From the NCBI GenBank assembly GCA_034190875.2, contig CM067356.1, positions 74,404,632-74,468,631 of the forward strand: DNA of 64,000 nucleotides. The letters are read 5' to 3'. Positions within the stretch are counted from its first letter, which is position 1. Each line of letters begins with the position of its first letter. Positions 27,082-39,893 of this stretch are shown in pieces. The position numbers were made by a program, and so were the translations under genes. This DNA comes from Urechis unicinctus. Lineage: Eukaryota; Annelida; Polychaeta; Xenopneusta; Urechidae. The notes below the pieces were generated by a model that worked only from the letters and a program-made list of their open reading frames with translations, was not told the DNA's origin and ran no database searches.

Positions 27082-30000
27082 ATTACATACATAATTACAA
27101 ACAATATGTAATATACATGCTAAGACGGCAGAACCACGGATTCCAACACTTTGAAATCACTGTGCAGTCCCAAATAATGTCATATAACATGACAACAACA
27201 TTCAACATAGCCCGTCTGTAAAGGCAGAGACAACTTCACTGTGCCAACGGCTTACTTGATCACCTTTAATATATTAGCAACCGCATAAACTACTTTGATG
27301 TGACAAGACGCCATTCCTGCTAATCTATTTAATACAACTATAAACCACGAGGATGCCGCGGCGGCTACTACTAAGGTAATATAATGGATGCTATCGAGGC
27401 TACAAGGAAATAATTTTCGTTTAGGAATAACTCAGTTCCTTGTTATATCACCTATATAATGGATATATAACCTACATATTCTGTTAATGCTAGAACCGTA
27501 CCACGGATAGCTTGTTACTATTATGTTTACCATGTCAGTCGGAACATCAATTAAATGCAAATGTGTAGATTCATAGGATGTGATGCACGGATCTTGCAGT
27601 ATTTGTTGGCGGTCCCATGACCTAAACACTTCAGTCCACTGCCACAATTATATGGATGGACTACTGACAATGCTGGTGATATTGGAACAACATCATTAAC
27701 AAGACGTTAGTTATTGTTGTATTGGAACTATATCAGTTGTAGCAATAGTTAATGTTGCGTTCCTGAACGGTCACAGGTACATAACTTCACGCTTGATTCG
27801 CTGTGAAAGTCCTGGTACCACATCATGACGTAGTTTGATGCATTACTCCCTGCAATACTCAGTGGACAGGTGATTTACTTGCCAGCTGCATCGCTCCACA
27901 ACTCATCAAATACACACACCGAAATTGCAAAACATGTCTTCTACGTTCAACACGAATAGTTAAAACAGCTACTGCATGTATCATTGTTCTCCAATTAGAG
28001 CGATAATAAGCTTAGCAAACCATCTTTAGCTTCATTAACCCACATTTCATTGTTGCTTCACATTGCAGCAATGCCATAGAGATCGGGTCGATGCGACCTA
28101 CTAAACTCGTTCATGCGATCCAGTTGATTATCAATGTCGACTCTTCGTAGCAGAACATACAATAAGTGAAAATAGATCGCAGCATTTCCGACGCTTCCTC
28201 TCTGTAGATCAATATGGTGCTTCATACAATGTACCCATTAACTAGCCTGCACAAATCCGGTAATGCAGCACTTAAGGGATCTCCCAGACAAAAGGACGAA
28301 CATTCATGAGCGACGTGATAACGTTATGTTGTCTGTTCGGTTATGCTAAGTCCAATCTAGATGATCCAATGAACATGCAATGAACCGATATTTACCATTT
28401 ATGTTGGGCTCCACTCTGAAAGCATTACTTTATTTTCATGGTCCCTCGACTCATGAGCATTACAAATGTGATAACAACCGAGCAGCCCTTGTGCATTGTG
28501 GGTCTCCACCAGCGCATTGTGGATCGGCAAAAAAGCATTATGGCTTTGCCTTTCGGGTTTTAAGGTTCTGCACCTATACATCAACGCGCTACAACTCTTC
28601 ATTGCTCTGAGACCAATATTACAATAACGATCTTATGACATTTAGCACAAATGACTGATACGGTACTGGCGTTCCATATACATTATAATTGCCTTCAATA
28701 CTAATTATCTAGTCAATGACACGTATAATTATCGCAAGCCTACATTGACATTGGAGTTCGCCTAAATAAAGTCAGGCTGGTAACGATACCAAACAAACTG
28801 CGAAACAATGAAACGCGAGGCAAAGGTTGCATGGTCAGCAGCTGCGTGCATAAGCATTGAAAATGCAAAGAAAGGAGGATTTTTATGTTATGTGGTTTAG
28901 TTCTTTAAGTGCACTTGCAAGGGCATGCCGTTTTGAATTAGACTTTATTTGCATCTGCACGGGTAGATATGCAGGCCTCTTAAGACTCATTCATCAAAGA
29001 ACGCAAAAGCACATGTGTCTTTGTTGTTGTCTATTCATATAATGATGCTGGAGCTGTTCAGACTTTTGATTGACATGATGATGGTTCGGGTGCTGCGTTC
29101 TCGTATTTCTTCGGAGGTTCTTTATCCGCAATTGGTACCTTACCTGTACCAAAGGGACGATTGTAATTAGGATTGCTGTATCATAGTCATCCTCATACAT
29201 CACCGCCAAGGTATCACCTCGGTTTTGGAGGTGACGTAAAAAGCCAGTAATTTACTTGATTTCAGGTATCGAGGCAATTGACGTCGCTATAATTCGCTTA
29301 CTTTTCTTTTACACTGAACTGATATGAAAAGTGTTCTGGAATAAAGCGCTTCGAAAAAATGCAATATCAATAGAATGATAACGATTTTTCTCTCCTGCGT
29401 CTTGAAAGTCTCACACTATTTGTATCTACACGCCCGTGTCCGGTAAACGCGCGCTAACATTTATTGCCACGCTTCTGATGGATATCCAAGATGCCACGAT
29501 AACGTAACAGGGACCGACGGATACATTTCCGAACGAATTATCGGGACTTTGCTTATATGAAACGGGTTAGTGACTAAGTATTCATATAGATGTGCTCACG
29601 TGCATGTTAAATGTCAAATTAGTTTAACAGTCAGAGAATATTGAAATTAGAGAATTTGATTTCCTAATAATGCCTGACTTAATTAGCTGGTTGTAGAAAG
29701 CTTTCCATCATTGCTCTCAGTCTACCGTTCAATGGCTTTTCTCTTCAGACATTTTAAGCAAATGGCCTGTCGAATCAATCTTGATAATATGTCTACCCTT
29801 AGCATTAAAGATTTGTCAATGTCTGAGACTTGATCAGGTTTCTTCCAAAGTGTTATTTATTGTGCTTATTTGGATGTTGCTGACGTGTAAAGCATGTAAT
29901 AGCATTCAAACATTTGCAACTAGCGAAATATCATGCTACAATCTTAATAGGCTTACAATGGGGGAAGTGGGAAGTATATATCTCGTCCATAACAAAATCT

Positions 30001-30139
30001 TATAACCTATTTAATGTTTTATCTCATATAAGAAATGCACTCAGCGAAAATATTGCTCGCCGAGTATTAATATATCTTGTAACTTGCAAACTCGCACCAT
30101 TATACATAGCAGCCAGTACTCTTCTAGCCATCCAGCGTT

Positions 30140-30830
30140 ATGAGCAAAACGTTGCGAGCAGCAGGGACCAGCAAGCCCACCCTGTAGTTACTATGGTGCG
30201 TTGATTAGCGATGTGGCATTATAGAGAACGTATGTTTTTGACTCACACCAAAGCTAACGATGGATTCATGTTTGGCAGGTGACGACATTCCAGTATTTGC
30301 ATGTGCTTTTGTTTATCTGCTAGTAATGTGTTTGCCTATATTGTTGTCCAACACAAGTGATCGTCAGTAGTCACCGTCTTGACGTGTGTCATCGAATTGA
30401 TCATATAAAAGTTGTTAAGGTGTCAACTGAGAAACGGTTGGACTGCTCCGTTGAAAGATAATCGGACACAATGTGTCATTAGGGCATGGCTAAAACATCT
30501 TATGTCGGCTTGGACGATAATCAATACGGTAGTATGCAGCCTTTTATCAGAATGTGTTTCATCAATTGTTGATGTATTCATAACAAGATCACTTACCCAC
30601 GCTATAAATTAAAGAGTCATTCACGTTGATGCTATTTGCTTGCGTGGTCGAAAATACTGACAAATGGTGCTGGGTGCGATTAACCTTATCATGTTTAGTC
30701 GCATTTCGTTACAGCCAAGCGTTTTATAGAACGCGGTAATGTGCACATCAAACCGTTATGAGCAAAACGTTGAGAGCAGCCAGGACCAGAAAGCCGACCC
30801 TGTAGTTACTATGGTGAGTTGATTTGGGTC
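30140..30830 (+). repeat. Local direct duplication at the right end of the old block
   Basis: The 70-bp segment at 30138-30208 (gttatgagcaaaacgttg...gtagttactatggtg) recurs at 30754-30824 with few changes. The two copies lie about 615 bp apart, showing a small tandem duplication inside or at the edge of the old block. Unit 2 retains a related short piece at about 60660-60710. Confidence 0.75.
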
Positions 30831-31915
30831 AAAAAATGAAAAGAATGCACAGAGCGTGGTCCTTTCAATAATATCTTTAGAATATTTGTATATTAATTGC
30901 ACAGGCCGCCTAAAATAATTGCTATGATTTAAAGGAACGATATATATTATTGACTTAAGCTCATTTGTTGAATGAAATCAACTTAGCTGTGCAGCCAAAC
31001 CTCAATGGTGTAGACAGATATTTCACTATTAGTTAATTCAATCACTAATACAATATATTATCATTCTGACGCAAACGGGACAGCGTGTGAAAGTGTTATC
31101 AATGTCTGTAGAAAAGAATCGAATATGCATAGCAGATGCATAACTGAGCAATTGATGCAACGTCTAGACATATTCAGGTGAGGAGAAATATGTGCGATCT
31201 TTAGGCAGGTATAGAGTAATTGCTATATCCAAGGAAATGAACGTAAGTAACTGAGGCATGATTCATACCCGTGTTTAGAATTCTAAGACTTTTGCGCGCC
31301 CCGAATCTCTGATTAATTCCGACAGATCGTTTTCTGTATGTTGCTCAGGATAATTATAGTTATGCTATCTTGTCTTATCCCTACATTGACGCACCTTTCA
31401 GAATAATGTATTGAATGACAAGAGTTAAACTCTTTTTGGTTATTTTTACCTACGGGTCATTCTGAACTACGGATGATTTATGTTATACCGCACACAGGGA
31501 TTGATATGCACGCCACTTTACTTTCGTAGGCGGTGTTCTTGACCAAAATGTTCGATAATAATGATGAATGCATACATTTACTACTTTTCCGAAGCCAATT
31601 GAGACAAAGTGTGACAAGTCAATTATAGTAGAGAGGTTGAATACTTGCGTTAAATATCCGACGTCGGTTCGTATTATAGTTAGCACTGAAAGCGAATTAA
31701 GCTCAATTATGCAACGTTTTACACCGCGGCGTAAGTCAATAAGTAATTAAATCATTGCTACTGTTGCTACAAACTCGATGTAATGCCTCACGTGAAGGTG
31801 TCTCTTTTTGTATTGGTGGGAGTGCTCCCTATCATTTTCGCACATCTGACGCTTGTATTGATGTGTGCATATGTGTACAGGTATTGACGCGCACATGTGC
31901 GGATGAACGAATGTA
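30831..31915. other. No recognisable gene
   Basis: AT-rich spacer between the old block and unit 1. A 60-codon frame at 31568-31750 ends in a donor-like cggcgtaagt, but no partner exon was found. Confidence 0.35.
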
Positions 31916-31937
31916 TGTATGTAAACATGCATGCATG

Positions 31938-31968
<31 letters not shown>

Positions 31969-32302
31969 GTATGTTGTTCTTCATGTTTTTTGGTCACCAT
32001 CATTTGTTGTCACATATACTGTTTTAACTTTTGGGAGATCATAAAATGATCGATAATGTTTGCACGTTTTTTCCCACCTTGATAGTAGTAAATAAATTCC
32101 CAGTGAACCGCTAAATGGTACAAAATCGGACCCTTACAAGAAGCAATATGTTCCCATCGGTGCGCAGAGTTTGGCTCGGGGACGCTTTTTGAGGGCTTTA
32201 CTCAATAACAAGTTAACATGATGAGTGATGAGTTCCATTATAATGCGCATTGAATCAAACAATACGACAAGCAAACTTATGACAAAACCTTCCTAGGATG
32301 AC

Positions 32303-34400
32303 ATGGCAGAGCTGAGAAAGCCTACGTTGTCAAGTCATCGTGGCTTACGCTTGCAACATATTGTATTTAGCCCCCTTCGAGAGGGGAGCACCATGCGCAT
32401 CGTTAAGGCAGATCAGTTAACAAAACATTGCAACCAAATCCCATATTTTTCAATCAATAGCGCACTATGATCGACCACGAATAAACATAACATAGTATCA
32501 AAGAAACGACTGAAAGTGAAAATGAGTGTTGGGGGCGTAAGTGTTGCCAGGTTCGATGCTCTAAGACTGTTTTCCTTTTTTCACCTCAATAAATAATGCA
32601 GACAGCTCATGATTTAAATGGTGCGGCCCAGCTGCAGAGGGCAATTGTTGGTAATTAAGCTCTCTCTGTCTTGATAATCTTCACGACAGTCGTTTTCTTT
32701 CCTTTAAATATTATATCACCATCAAAGTAAGTAAGACAAATTGGTGTTTTATCGTTACATTATTGGTCACACTGAAGCAAATACACGAACTGTTTATCTC
32801 GACAAAATGCAGCATGGACATTCTGGATCTTGGACATTAGACATTGGTTAAAATAAATAATAGAAATCATTGCAAGTATCTTTACATATGTATTATTCGT
32901 ACAATGTCCATACTCGCACTCTGCTTTGCATCAGTTCATAGCTTTATGCATTATAGCGTGTCATTTATAAATGATAAATACAAGTTGTCCTCGCCTTCTT
33001 ATGCATATTTCGGTGATCATGAATAGCGTGAATAAGACTGGGTCACAAAACGTTACCTAGTGGGACATGGTAAATTGATTCCAACAAATCCTTTTTACGT
33101 AATATAATAACCCCAGGTCTACGAAACCTTAACCTTCTGATCTTAGAGTATTTTACATTAGAGACTATCGGATGGCTGATTGGGCCGGCAGATGCATGAA
33201 AGCAGTACAGAAATAGTAAGGTCTTCTTTTGCGCTGTATATCGCACACGACATAAATGATCCCGCAGAAAAATAGCTACATGTGGTTAAGCGTACTTAGA
33301 CGCCGTCCTCTTCGCATGTACATATACACGCGAGGTTGCGCCCATTACCATACACATAAGCATAGAAACATTGGGCTGCTGAGAGCGTTACAACGTAACG
33401 TAATCAATTAATTTGAATACTGCCGTTGCTTGAATTTCCCTGCAAAATAGACGTCCACAAGAAAGAAAACCTTGTCAAATACAGTCGGGATGCACAAGCG
33501 ATAAATTACGTAAGTGTTGATACAATGTTAAGAACATATCACTGTTCCGTATTGACATCTTAGCGCAAAGCATTGACGCAGCCATAGGTCTTCCATTTGA
33601 TGGATTCATCGCACTCTGTTAAAGGACAAGTATTGCACGTTCATATATATGAAGTGGGAGCTCAGCAACCTATGGATTGCTTTATCCATATCCCCTTTAT
33701 CCATATCCTCAATGAAACGTTCCATTATGCTCAGCCATCTTTTAGGGACGTTTGATACTAATATTACGCGATGAGTGGTTGGTCCTATTATAGCAAATTA
33801 CTGACGTAGTTGTTGTGACATGACAATTATTCTCATTTCTGGGGATAAGTCAATAACTAATAATAAGATACTTATGAATCAGGCAATTCAAATGGATTTC
33901 GGTAAATATTTGCATTAACCATGGTCATTCAAGGCTAAAAAGCGCATTATAAGAACTACATAGATTAAACGCAGTATATACCATTTAATGATGACAAAAG
34001 CTAATATTACCATTACTCACAATTGACATAACAATACGGGTAAAGTATGGTATTTATTTGGATTTTGTCTAATGTGGCCGTCTTTTAAAGAATCCGCAAC
34101 ATATTTTGCAGCAAGTAGTCCATTGACCATCGAATATGATGCCACCAACTAGGTTACTGCAAAGAACAATGCAGTCAGCATCCGGACAGCATAATCATAA
34201 CTCAGTAGCCCTAAGGGGAAATACGGTAAGTCACCTTTACGACCCTCGGATGTTTATCCTTGTTCGTCCGTCATTGATAATGCAGTCAACTGCTACGTGG
34301 GGAAAATTGAGAAATATTATATTGTCGTGGCTTCCTCCTTCACACAACCAGATGACTGCTGTCTGTTGTCACGATATGGCAACATCATTTAGCTATTCAA
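32303..34400 (+). pseudogene. Decayed co-linear copy of the cysteine-rich gene (exon 2, 4, 5, 6, 7-like pieces)
   Basis: Pieces appear in gene order on the + strand. 32395-32575 resembles exon 2, with HC-x9 spacing and ARFDAL, and shares the 15-mer aggttcgatgctcta with 8051-8065. 32890-33020 resembles exon 4 (C-x9 spacing, then SPSYAYF against RPSQFEN). 33155-33250 resembles exon 5 (RCMKAVQK against NCGEALQF). 34105-34228 resembles exon 6 (SPLTIEYDA against CSPIAINEC) and ends in a strong donor, cggtaagt. 34280-34380 has residues like NAVNC. The frame is broken in several places, so this is not a working gene. The order of weak matches is the main evidence; single matches alone would not convince. 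Confidence 0.5.
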
Positions 34401-34447
34401 ATGCTTAACCAATGGAATTGCATTTTATGTACGAATTAGGCATAGTG

Positions 34448-35095
34448 TTTAGCCGCAATTTAATTGGGTATCACAGTATACCATAGATTGCTAAGCATAA
34501 CTCATATCTCATATCTTAAACGTAGTCCTCTTATGTACGTATACACGCGAGGTTACGCTCATTAACTGCTACCTGTTCATAGAAACATCGTAGTTTTGCG
34601 AGTGTTACAAAGTAAGATCTAAACACATCACACACCTGGATGTCCGTAATCATTTATTTTGAATACTGCAGTAGCTAAAATGTACCTGCAGAATAGTCGT
34701 CTATATAAAGGAAAACCTTGTCATATGGAGTCGGGGTGTACAAAGACAATAACTTATCATAGGTCAATAGTTAAAATGAAGTATATACCATTTAATGCCG
34801 ACAACCAATTCCTGCTATAACTCACAATATATATGTAACATAACTGCTTAAGTATGGTATTTTGTTGGAATTAACTGTTAAAGAATCCGCGGCATATTTT
34901 GCAGTGAGTAGTTCATTGACTTTCGAATATGCTGCCGTCCACAAGGTTACTGCAATATGGTAAGCAGCAGGACAACATTGCCATTCATCAGTACCTAAAA
35001 TGGAAAGCAAGGTAAATCACTTTTACGGCGCTCAGACACTTGGGTGTCCCGCAAATAGGCTGTAGCAGCTCCCGCAGCATAAATGCGGGGCTTCC
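34448..35095 (+). repeat. Extra 650-bp segment in unit 1, a diverged repeat of its own upstream sequence
   Basis: Unit 2 passes directly from gcatagtgtt to ccttgcacaggtaaatg (55500-55527), whereas unit 1 has about 650 bp between the same two points. That extra piece is not random: 34540-34770 resembles 33325-33500, and 34775-35020 resembles 33970-34240, including a second exon-6-like part (SSSLTFEYAA). It is therefore an internal duplication that unit 2 lost or never had. Confidence 0.7.
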
Positions 35096-37744
35096 TTGCA
35101 TGGTAAATGTATGGAAATACCAAAATCTATCGTTGCATGACAAAGTGGTATCATTCCACATTTAACTTCTGGGTCACCAACTGGCAACAATGGTTGCGCC
35201 TTAAATACTTTGCCACATTAATATTGACCCCGCGTGCCACCATGATCGTGTGCACAAAATGTACCGTCGTCAATATCAACATGGTGGTTTTCTATAACAA
35301 AATTCCCTGCGCTCTTGAACATAAGTAAACGACATGGCGCTTCTAATAGAAGTTTACGGGGGTGATTTTCCTTCTTGAATACTTTTGCTACCAAATAGTA
35401 ATAAATTTTGCTTTGCCTTGCTGTCGCATGAAGGGCATACCATAACCTACTTTTGTATGCCGCTGGTTTTCAAGATATAATCCTGCTCAAAGGCGTTGAA
35501 GCTGGCAGTTAATTCTTATAGCACTGACTAAAAAGAAATGAATTGAAATGCATCTTACGTATTTAACCATCGAACTGCGGTCAAACGTGTGCTCCACAAG
35601 GTGTGTGCGGCATTACTAAACGCTCTTACACTGTACGAAGACCTTTCTGGAATTAAACCTAGGATCTGATACGGACGAAAGTAATAAACTCGACAATTAC
35701 ATTGCCGCACGGGCTTACATTTGCTGCTTTTAGTGATCTAATATTTGACATCTCATGGATATTAAGATGCTGACGTCTTCGGGTTCATGCATATAGGCTG
35801 CATACATAAATAGAACATATTAGGATTATAATGCACGTTTTATTATTTTCATAAAAAGGAAGCGAAGGTTGGAATCTGGCAGTGACGATTAAAAAAATGT
35901 AGATCGGTGTGCAAACGGACTCAAACTAATTAACCGGTCGGGTACAATTTCAAATAAGAATGAACGCTAACACTCCTGTTTGTATTTAGTATATTATGTG
36001 TAGTCTTCAGTATTCAACAAACTAACGCAATTGCAGAAACACACTAGATACGCAAGGCTTGCCATTCGATGAAGCACGGGATCGCCCTGTCATTATGTTG
36101 GTCAATCTTGCATCTTATTAATGTGTAAGTGGTGTAGCAGTTGGCGAAATGCTTTAAGCCATTGACGAGGATAATGTTATGTTTTGAGTCATAGCAATGT
36201 AATTGTACGACCTGTCTGGTCCACCCACAGCACTGCCAATATGGCATGCTGAGCATATACTGTTGCGGCTTTACAACTTTGTACTCCTATCCCTTCTGCT
36301 AATCTTCGCTTGTTAAGCTTGTCCTTTTGCTCTATTCTCTCTTCGTTGGCCACATCGGCACAGATCATGGCTACATTAATGGTACATATAGAGGCAATGC
36401 ATAATCATCACGTCCATACAGAACTATCAGTTTATGTATAGATATAGCACGTTATTTCAGGTAACTGAACTTAATCAAATGAGTATGTGTCCTTTAAGTC
36501 CGCAATTGTTGGCTAGAGCTGGTTACTTTTTGGCAACAATCTCTTCAGTCACTGCGTATGTTAACATCAGATCAGCACGCATTTTATGTGTTTAGGCCAA
36601 CAAGAAACTTGAATGGAAAATATTATCCGTATGGTGTGACCATATAATAATTTGAGTATTGCCAATTTATGTGACGAAATGCGTCGTTTGCTAATTGCTT
36701 AGCACCCATAAGCTACTCTGGACCCCATAACACAATTGTGTAACAGTGATATATGTAATGTCCGCCGAACATGAAATTGCGCTTGAGGTATGGGGTTTAT
36801 TACGTTTCTTCTTAAAATAACATCTCGCTTACAGAATTCATGTTACATTTTCCGTATTTAATGTTGCGTCCATCACAATCAATACTTTAAGTAAACATAT
36901 TATGTCAATTAATTAGAATTTTCCTGTGCGCTATGTGATTTCAAATGTTGATTATATGGAGATTAATGTACATCCACATTCGCCTAATTCGATTTGAAGC
37001 TATCCACTATCCTGGTTTCCCCATAGTGGATCATAATGTGCTCTGAAGTGCCCATCAGCGAATGGCTCACGATGAAATTTACAATAAGCTCTAAACTACA
37101 CTCTGATCATGCAAGCACCTTGTGTTGACTGATTTGATGTCTGCTTCGATGTGAGATGAATAACAAAAGTGTAGTAATATAGCTCAATAAAAATGCAGCT
37201 TTTATCATCAGCGTCAATTAATATGTGTAGCGCACCATTATAATAGGAAAAAGGGTGTTAAGAATATAATTGTTGCACGGGACAGACTCGCATAGAAACA
37301 GCCATGCGTCTATCAGCAATGATGCACGCATACTTTGAACAATAAAAGACGTTACAATCTGGTATGCAAATACCTTTGTACCAATGATATCCTATGAATA
37401 AGCCCACATAATAAACGTTTAATTGCGTAAAAATGCGCATGGGTGTAGAGCTGTGGTGCGGTAAATATGACCTTAAATCCATATATATGGATATATATAC
37501 GGGCCTGAAGGATTGCATGTATATGCAAATGTACGCATATATGTAAATATGCTATAGTACAGCAATCCGCCAGAATACAGGCTGCTGAATTATTGATAGA
37601 AAAGCAGATGCAACAGTTAAAAGCTACACATCGTCGTGTGGCAGGTATATGCACTCTCTGTTCCAATATTCTTTTCATATTCTAACTCAGAGGCGAACCG
37701 GGCGTTATTATACGCATATAGGATTCCCCTCAGATGCCACATTG

Positions 37745-38490
37745 TTATTGTAAATGGTTGTCGGGATATCTGGTTACTGTAGATGGGTTGAGAGCTGGCG
37801 AAATTGCGGCATCAAAAGTCACAGGGCCTTCCGAAATCTCAACATGATTAAGCGGGATGACACCGCGGAAGTTATCTGAGCTCGTGGTCGCATAACTACG
37901 CAGGAAAATGTTATACCTGTTAATAGTCGCATGACTATGCGAGGCAGAAATGTGAATATTATCTGCGCTCGTGATCAAATTACTATACCGGGCACAAATG
38001 GTAATGTTATCGGAACTAGCAGTCGCATGGCTATGTTGGACCGAGATGTGGTTGATATTGGAGCTTTTGGTAAAAAGATCCAACAATATGTGGTTGTTGT
38101 AAAGCACTGTGATTTTTCCTTCGACAAATAGCCACAAGGCGACGATCACATGCGTTATGACGAGTGCTCAAATGTTTTCGGGATGTCAACGCAAATATTG
38201 CGGCGCTATTTACACCTTGAGATCCAAACCTCTGCTTGATCAGGTATGACGCTGCGGGTAGATACGAGATACAACGCCAGTTTTTGCATAAAGCAATAAA
38301 TTCATGTTGCATATATGTTGTCATACATATGTTGTTTCAGCTTCACAAGAACACACCATGTTGCATTTTGCGATGATGAGACTGTAGCGACTTATATATA
38401 AACTCTTTATAACACCTGAGCATTGTCGTCATGCTTTGAAAAATCCAATATAAATGACGCATCCTAAAGTCATTAAAACCAGTGCGAAAC
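37745..38490 (-). pseudogene. Minus-strand remnant of the last exons (8-10) of the cysteine-rich gene
   Basis: On the - strand a 134-codon frame (38149 to 37745) resembles the end of exon 10. It keeps four 16-residue repeat-like units (HATASSDNI, SADNIHIS, ATTSSDNF) and then EGPVTFDAAI..LNPS, against EGPVTSDTAIDYTAINPTS in the intact gene. Upstream, around 38275-38370, MTTYMQHEFIALCKN parallels MTTFYAPLELYTNFCNE of exon 9, and CSCEAE parallels CGCHVAEA. Around 38430-38480, HDDNA parallels HDDSNT of exon 8. The exon-9-like part is out of frame and its donor is lost. Earlier exons are missing. The same remnant lies at 61826-62570. Confidence 0.7.
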
Positions 38491-38732
38491 ACATACTAAT
38501 TATCATTGGTTCGAATCAAATATATACGGATGTGTCGGTGTGATGCATTGTCTCCCTTTGTCAGCTAGTCACAGTAATTGTTTATCGCAACTATTATGAA
38601 TAACAACTAGGTCAAGGCGACCTACTTTGCGTCCCCCATTTTCGTCAGTCGTGGAGCTGTGAAATGTGTTCCTAATATTACCATTTTATTACTGCAGTTA
38701 AAGCTTACTTAAAAAATATGCGTTTATACAAA

Positions 38733-38890
38733 GCCGATCCTTACTTTACTTGTCTTATGCAATCAATATTCAATCGCAAGATAAAGCAATGAATTGACGT
38801 ATTTCACGTTACAAAACTTTATACATCCCGCGACACAATTATGTCGATTTAGATTGCTTGTGCATGAAGAAAATCAATACATCTTATTAT
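38733..38890 (+). mobile_element. Decayed LINE 3' ORF fragment (copy in unit 1)
   Basis: Parallel to 25385-25590. The frame around 38778-38850 still gives YKAMN and LYIP-like residues but is interrupted. It was carried here by the block duplication, not by a new insertion. Confidence 0.4.
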
Positions 38891-39436
38891 GTGCTTGAAA
38901 AACAGAACATAGAGACGTGCTCGGTGATGATGGTTCAATCGCAAAAGCATATCACTATAGGGTGGTCTAAACCTTCCGGAAAGCTCTTTGTTGAACACCA
39001 AAATCTACCCCCATAGCGGTATGTAACACATGCCAGTATATGTATTTTAGCGGTCATGGAATTCTCGAGGCTCTCGATTGCTAAACGTAACTCGCTTAAA
39101 CAAAATTGTGAGACAGGATGACTATTAGTGAAATACAGGGCTAGGAAGGGACGAGGTTCAAATAGTCTAAAAGGTCACATACAATTTAAAGAGGTGTGCA
39201 AAAGGTGAGTGCAAATAAATTGGAAGGACATGCATTCCTTTTTCCCCGGGTGTGTTTTACAGTGCCCTATTCTAAACTTCTTATTGAGACTCATTTATTT
39301 GGTTTGCCAATTGCAACGGCATCTAACGCGTGGATGTCGTGTGAGAACTTAAAAAGCTCATGTAGTATCATCGAGGTAGGTACACGAACAGGAAGGTATG
39401 TGCTTTTCATTGATCAGTAACGACAAACAAAACGAC

Positions 39437-39893
39437 CACATACATACATACATACATACATACATACATACACAGGACATACATACATACATACATACAT
39501 ACATACATACATACATACATACATACATACACACATACATACATACATACATACATACACATACAGATACATACATACATACATACATACATACATACAT
39601 ACATACATACATACAGACATACATACACACACATACATACATACACATACATACATACATACATACATACATACATACATACATACATACATACATACAT
39701 ACATACATACATACATACATACATACATACATACATACATACATACATACATACATACATACATACATACATACATACATACATACATACATACATACAT
39801 ACATACATACATACATACATACATACATACATACATCCATACATCCATACATACATACATACATATATACATACATATATATACACATTCATT
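39437..39893. repeat. (CATA)n microsatellite, interrupted
   Basis: About 450 bp of CATA units with interruptions (cacagga at 39471, cacaca, cacatacaga, ccatacatcc near 39836). Left flank aacgaccacatac matches 63553-63567; right flank acatgtaatta matches 58261. Long frames through it are artefacts of the 12-bp reading period. Confidence 0.98.

Larger units (their letters stand above)
24955..30305 (+). repeat. Old diverged copy of the duplicated block
   Basis: Parts of this stretch align in order and orientation with 38163-42320 (unit 1), 58256-60833 (unit 2) and 62250-63560 (unit 3). Landmarks are tacaccttgag..ccaaacctctgct (25001), acagggctagga (26371), gcagtccc (27164), gaaaatgcaaaga (28859), tttcaggtatcgaggcaatt (29262) and ggcaggtgacgacattccag (30274). 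The alignment carries many substitutions and large gaps compared with the near-identical later copies. It lacks the family exon pieces seen at 37745-38490, and it lacks the segment corresponding to 60085-60265. It is thus the earliest split copy. Confidence 0.8.

Noticed and set aside
28478-28560. Three copies of gcattgtgg-like text (HCGS repeats in one frame)
   Set aside because: Too short, absent from the other copies of the block, and with no wider structure.
38508-38525. ggttcgaatc resembling a tRNA T-arm
   Set aside because: No acceptor stem, D-arm or anticodon arm can be placed around it. It is just part of the duplicated block.
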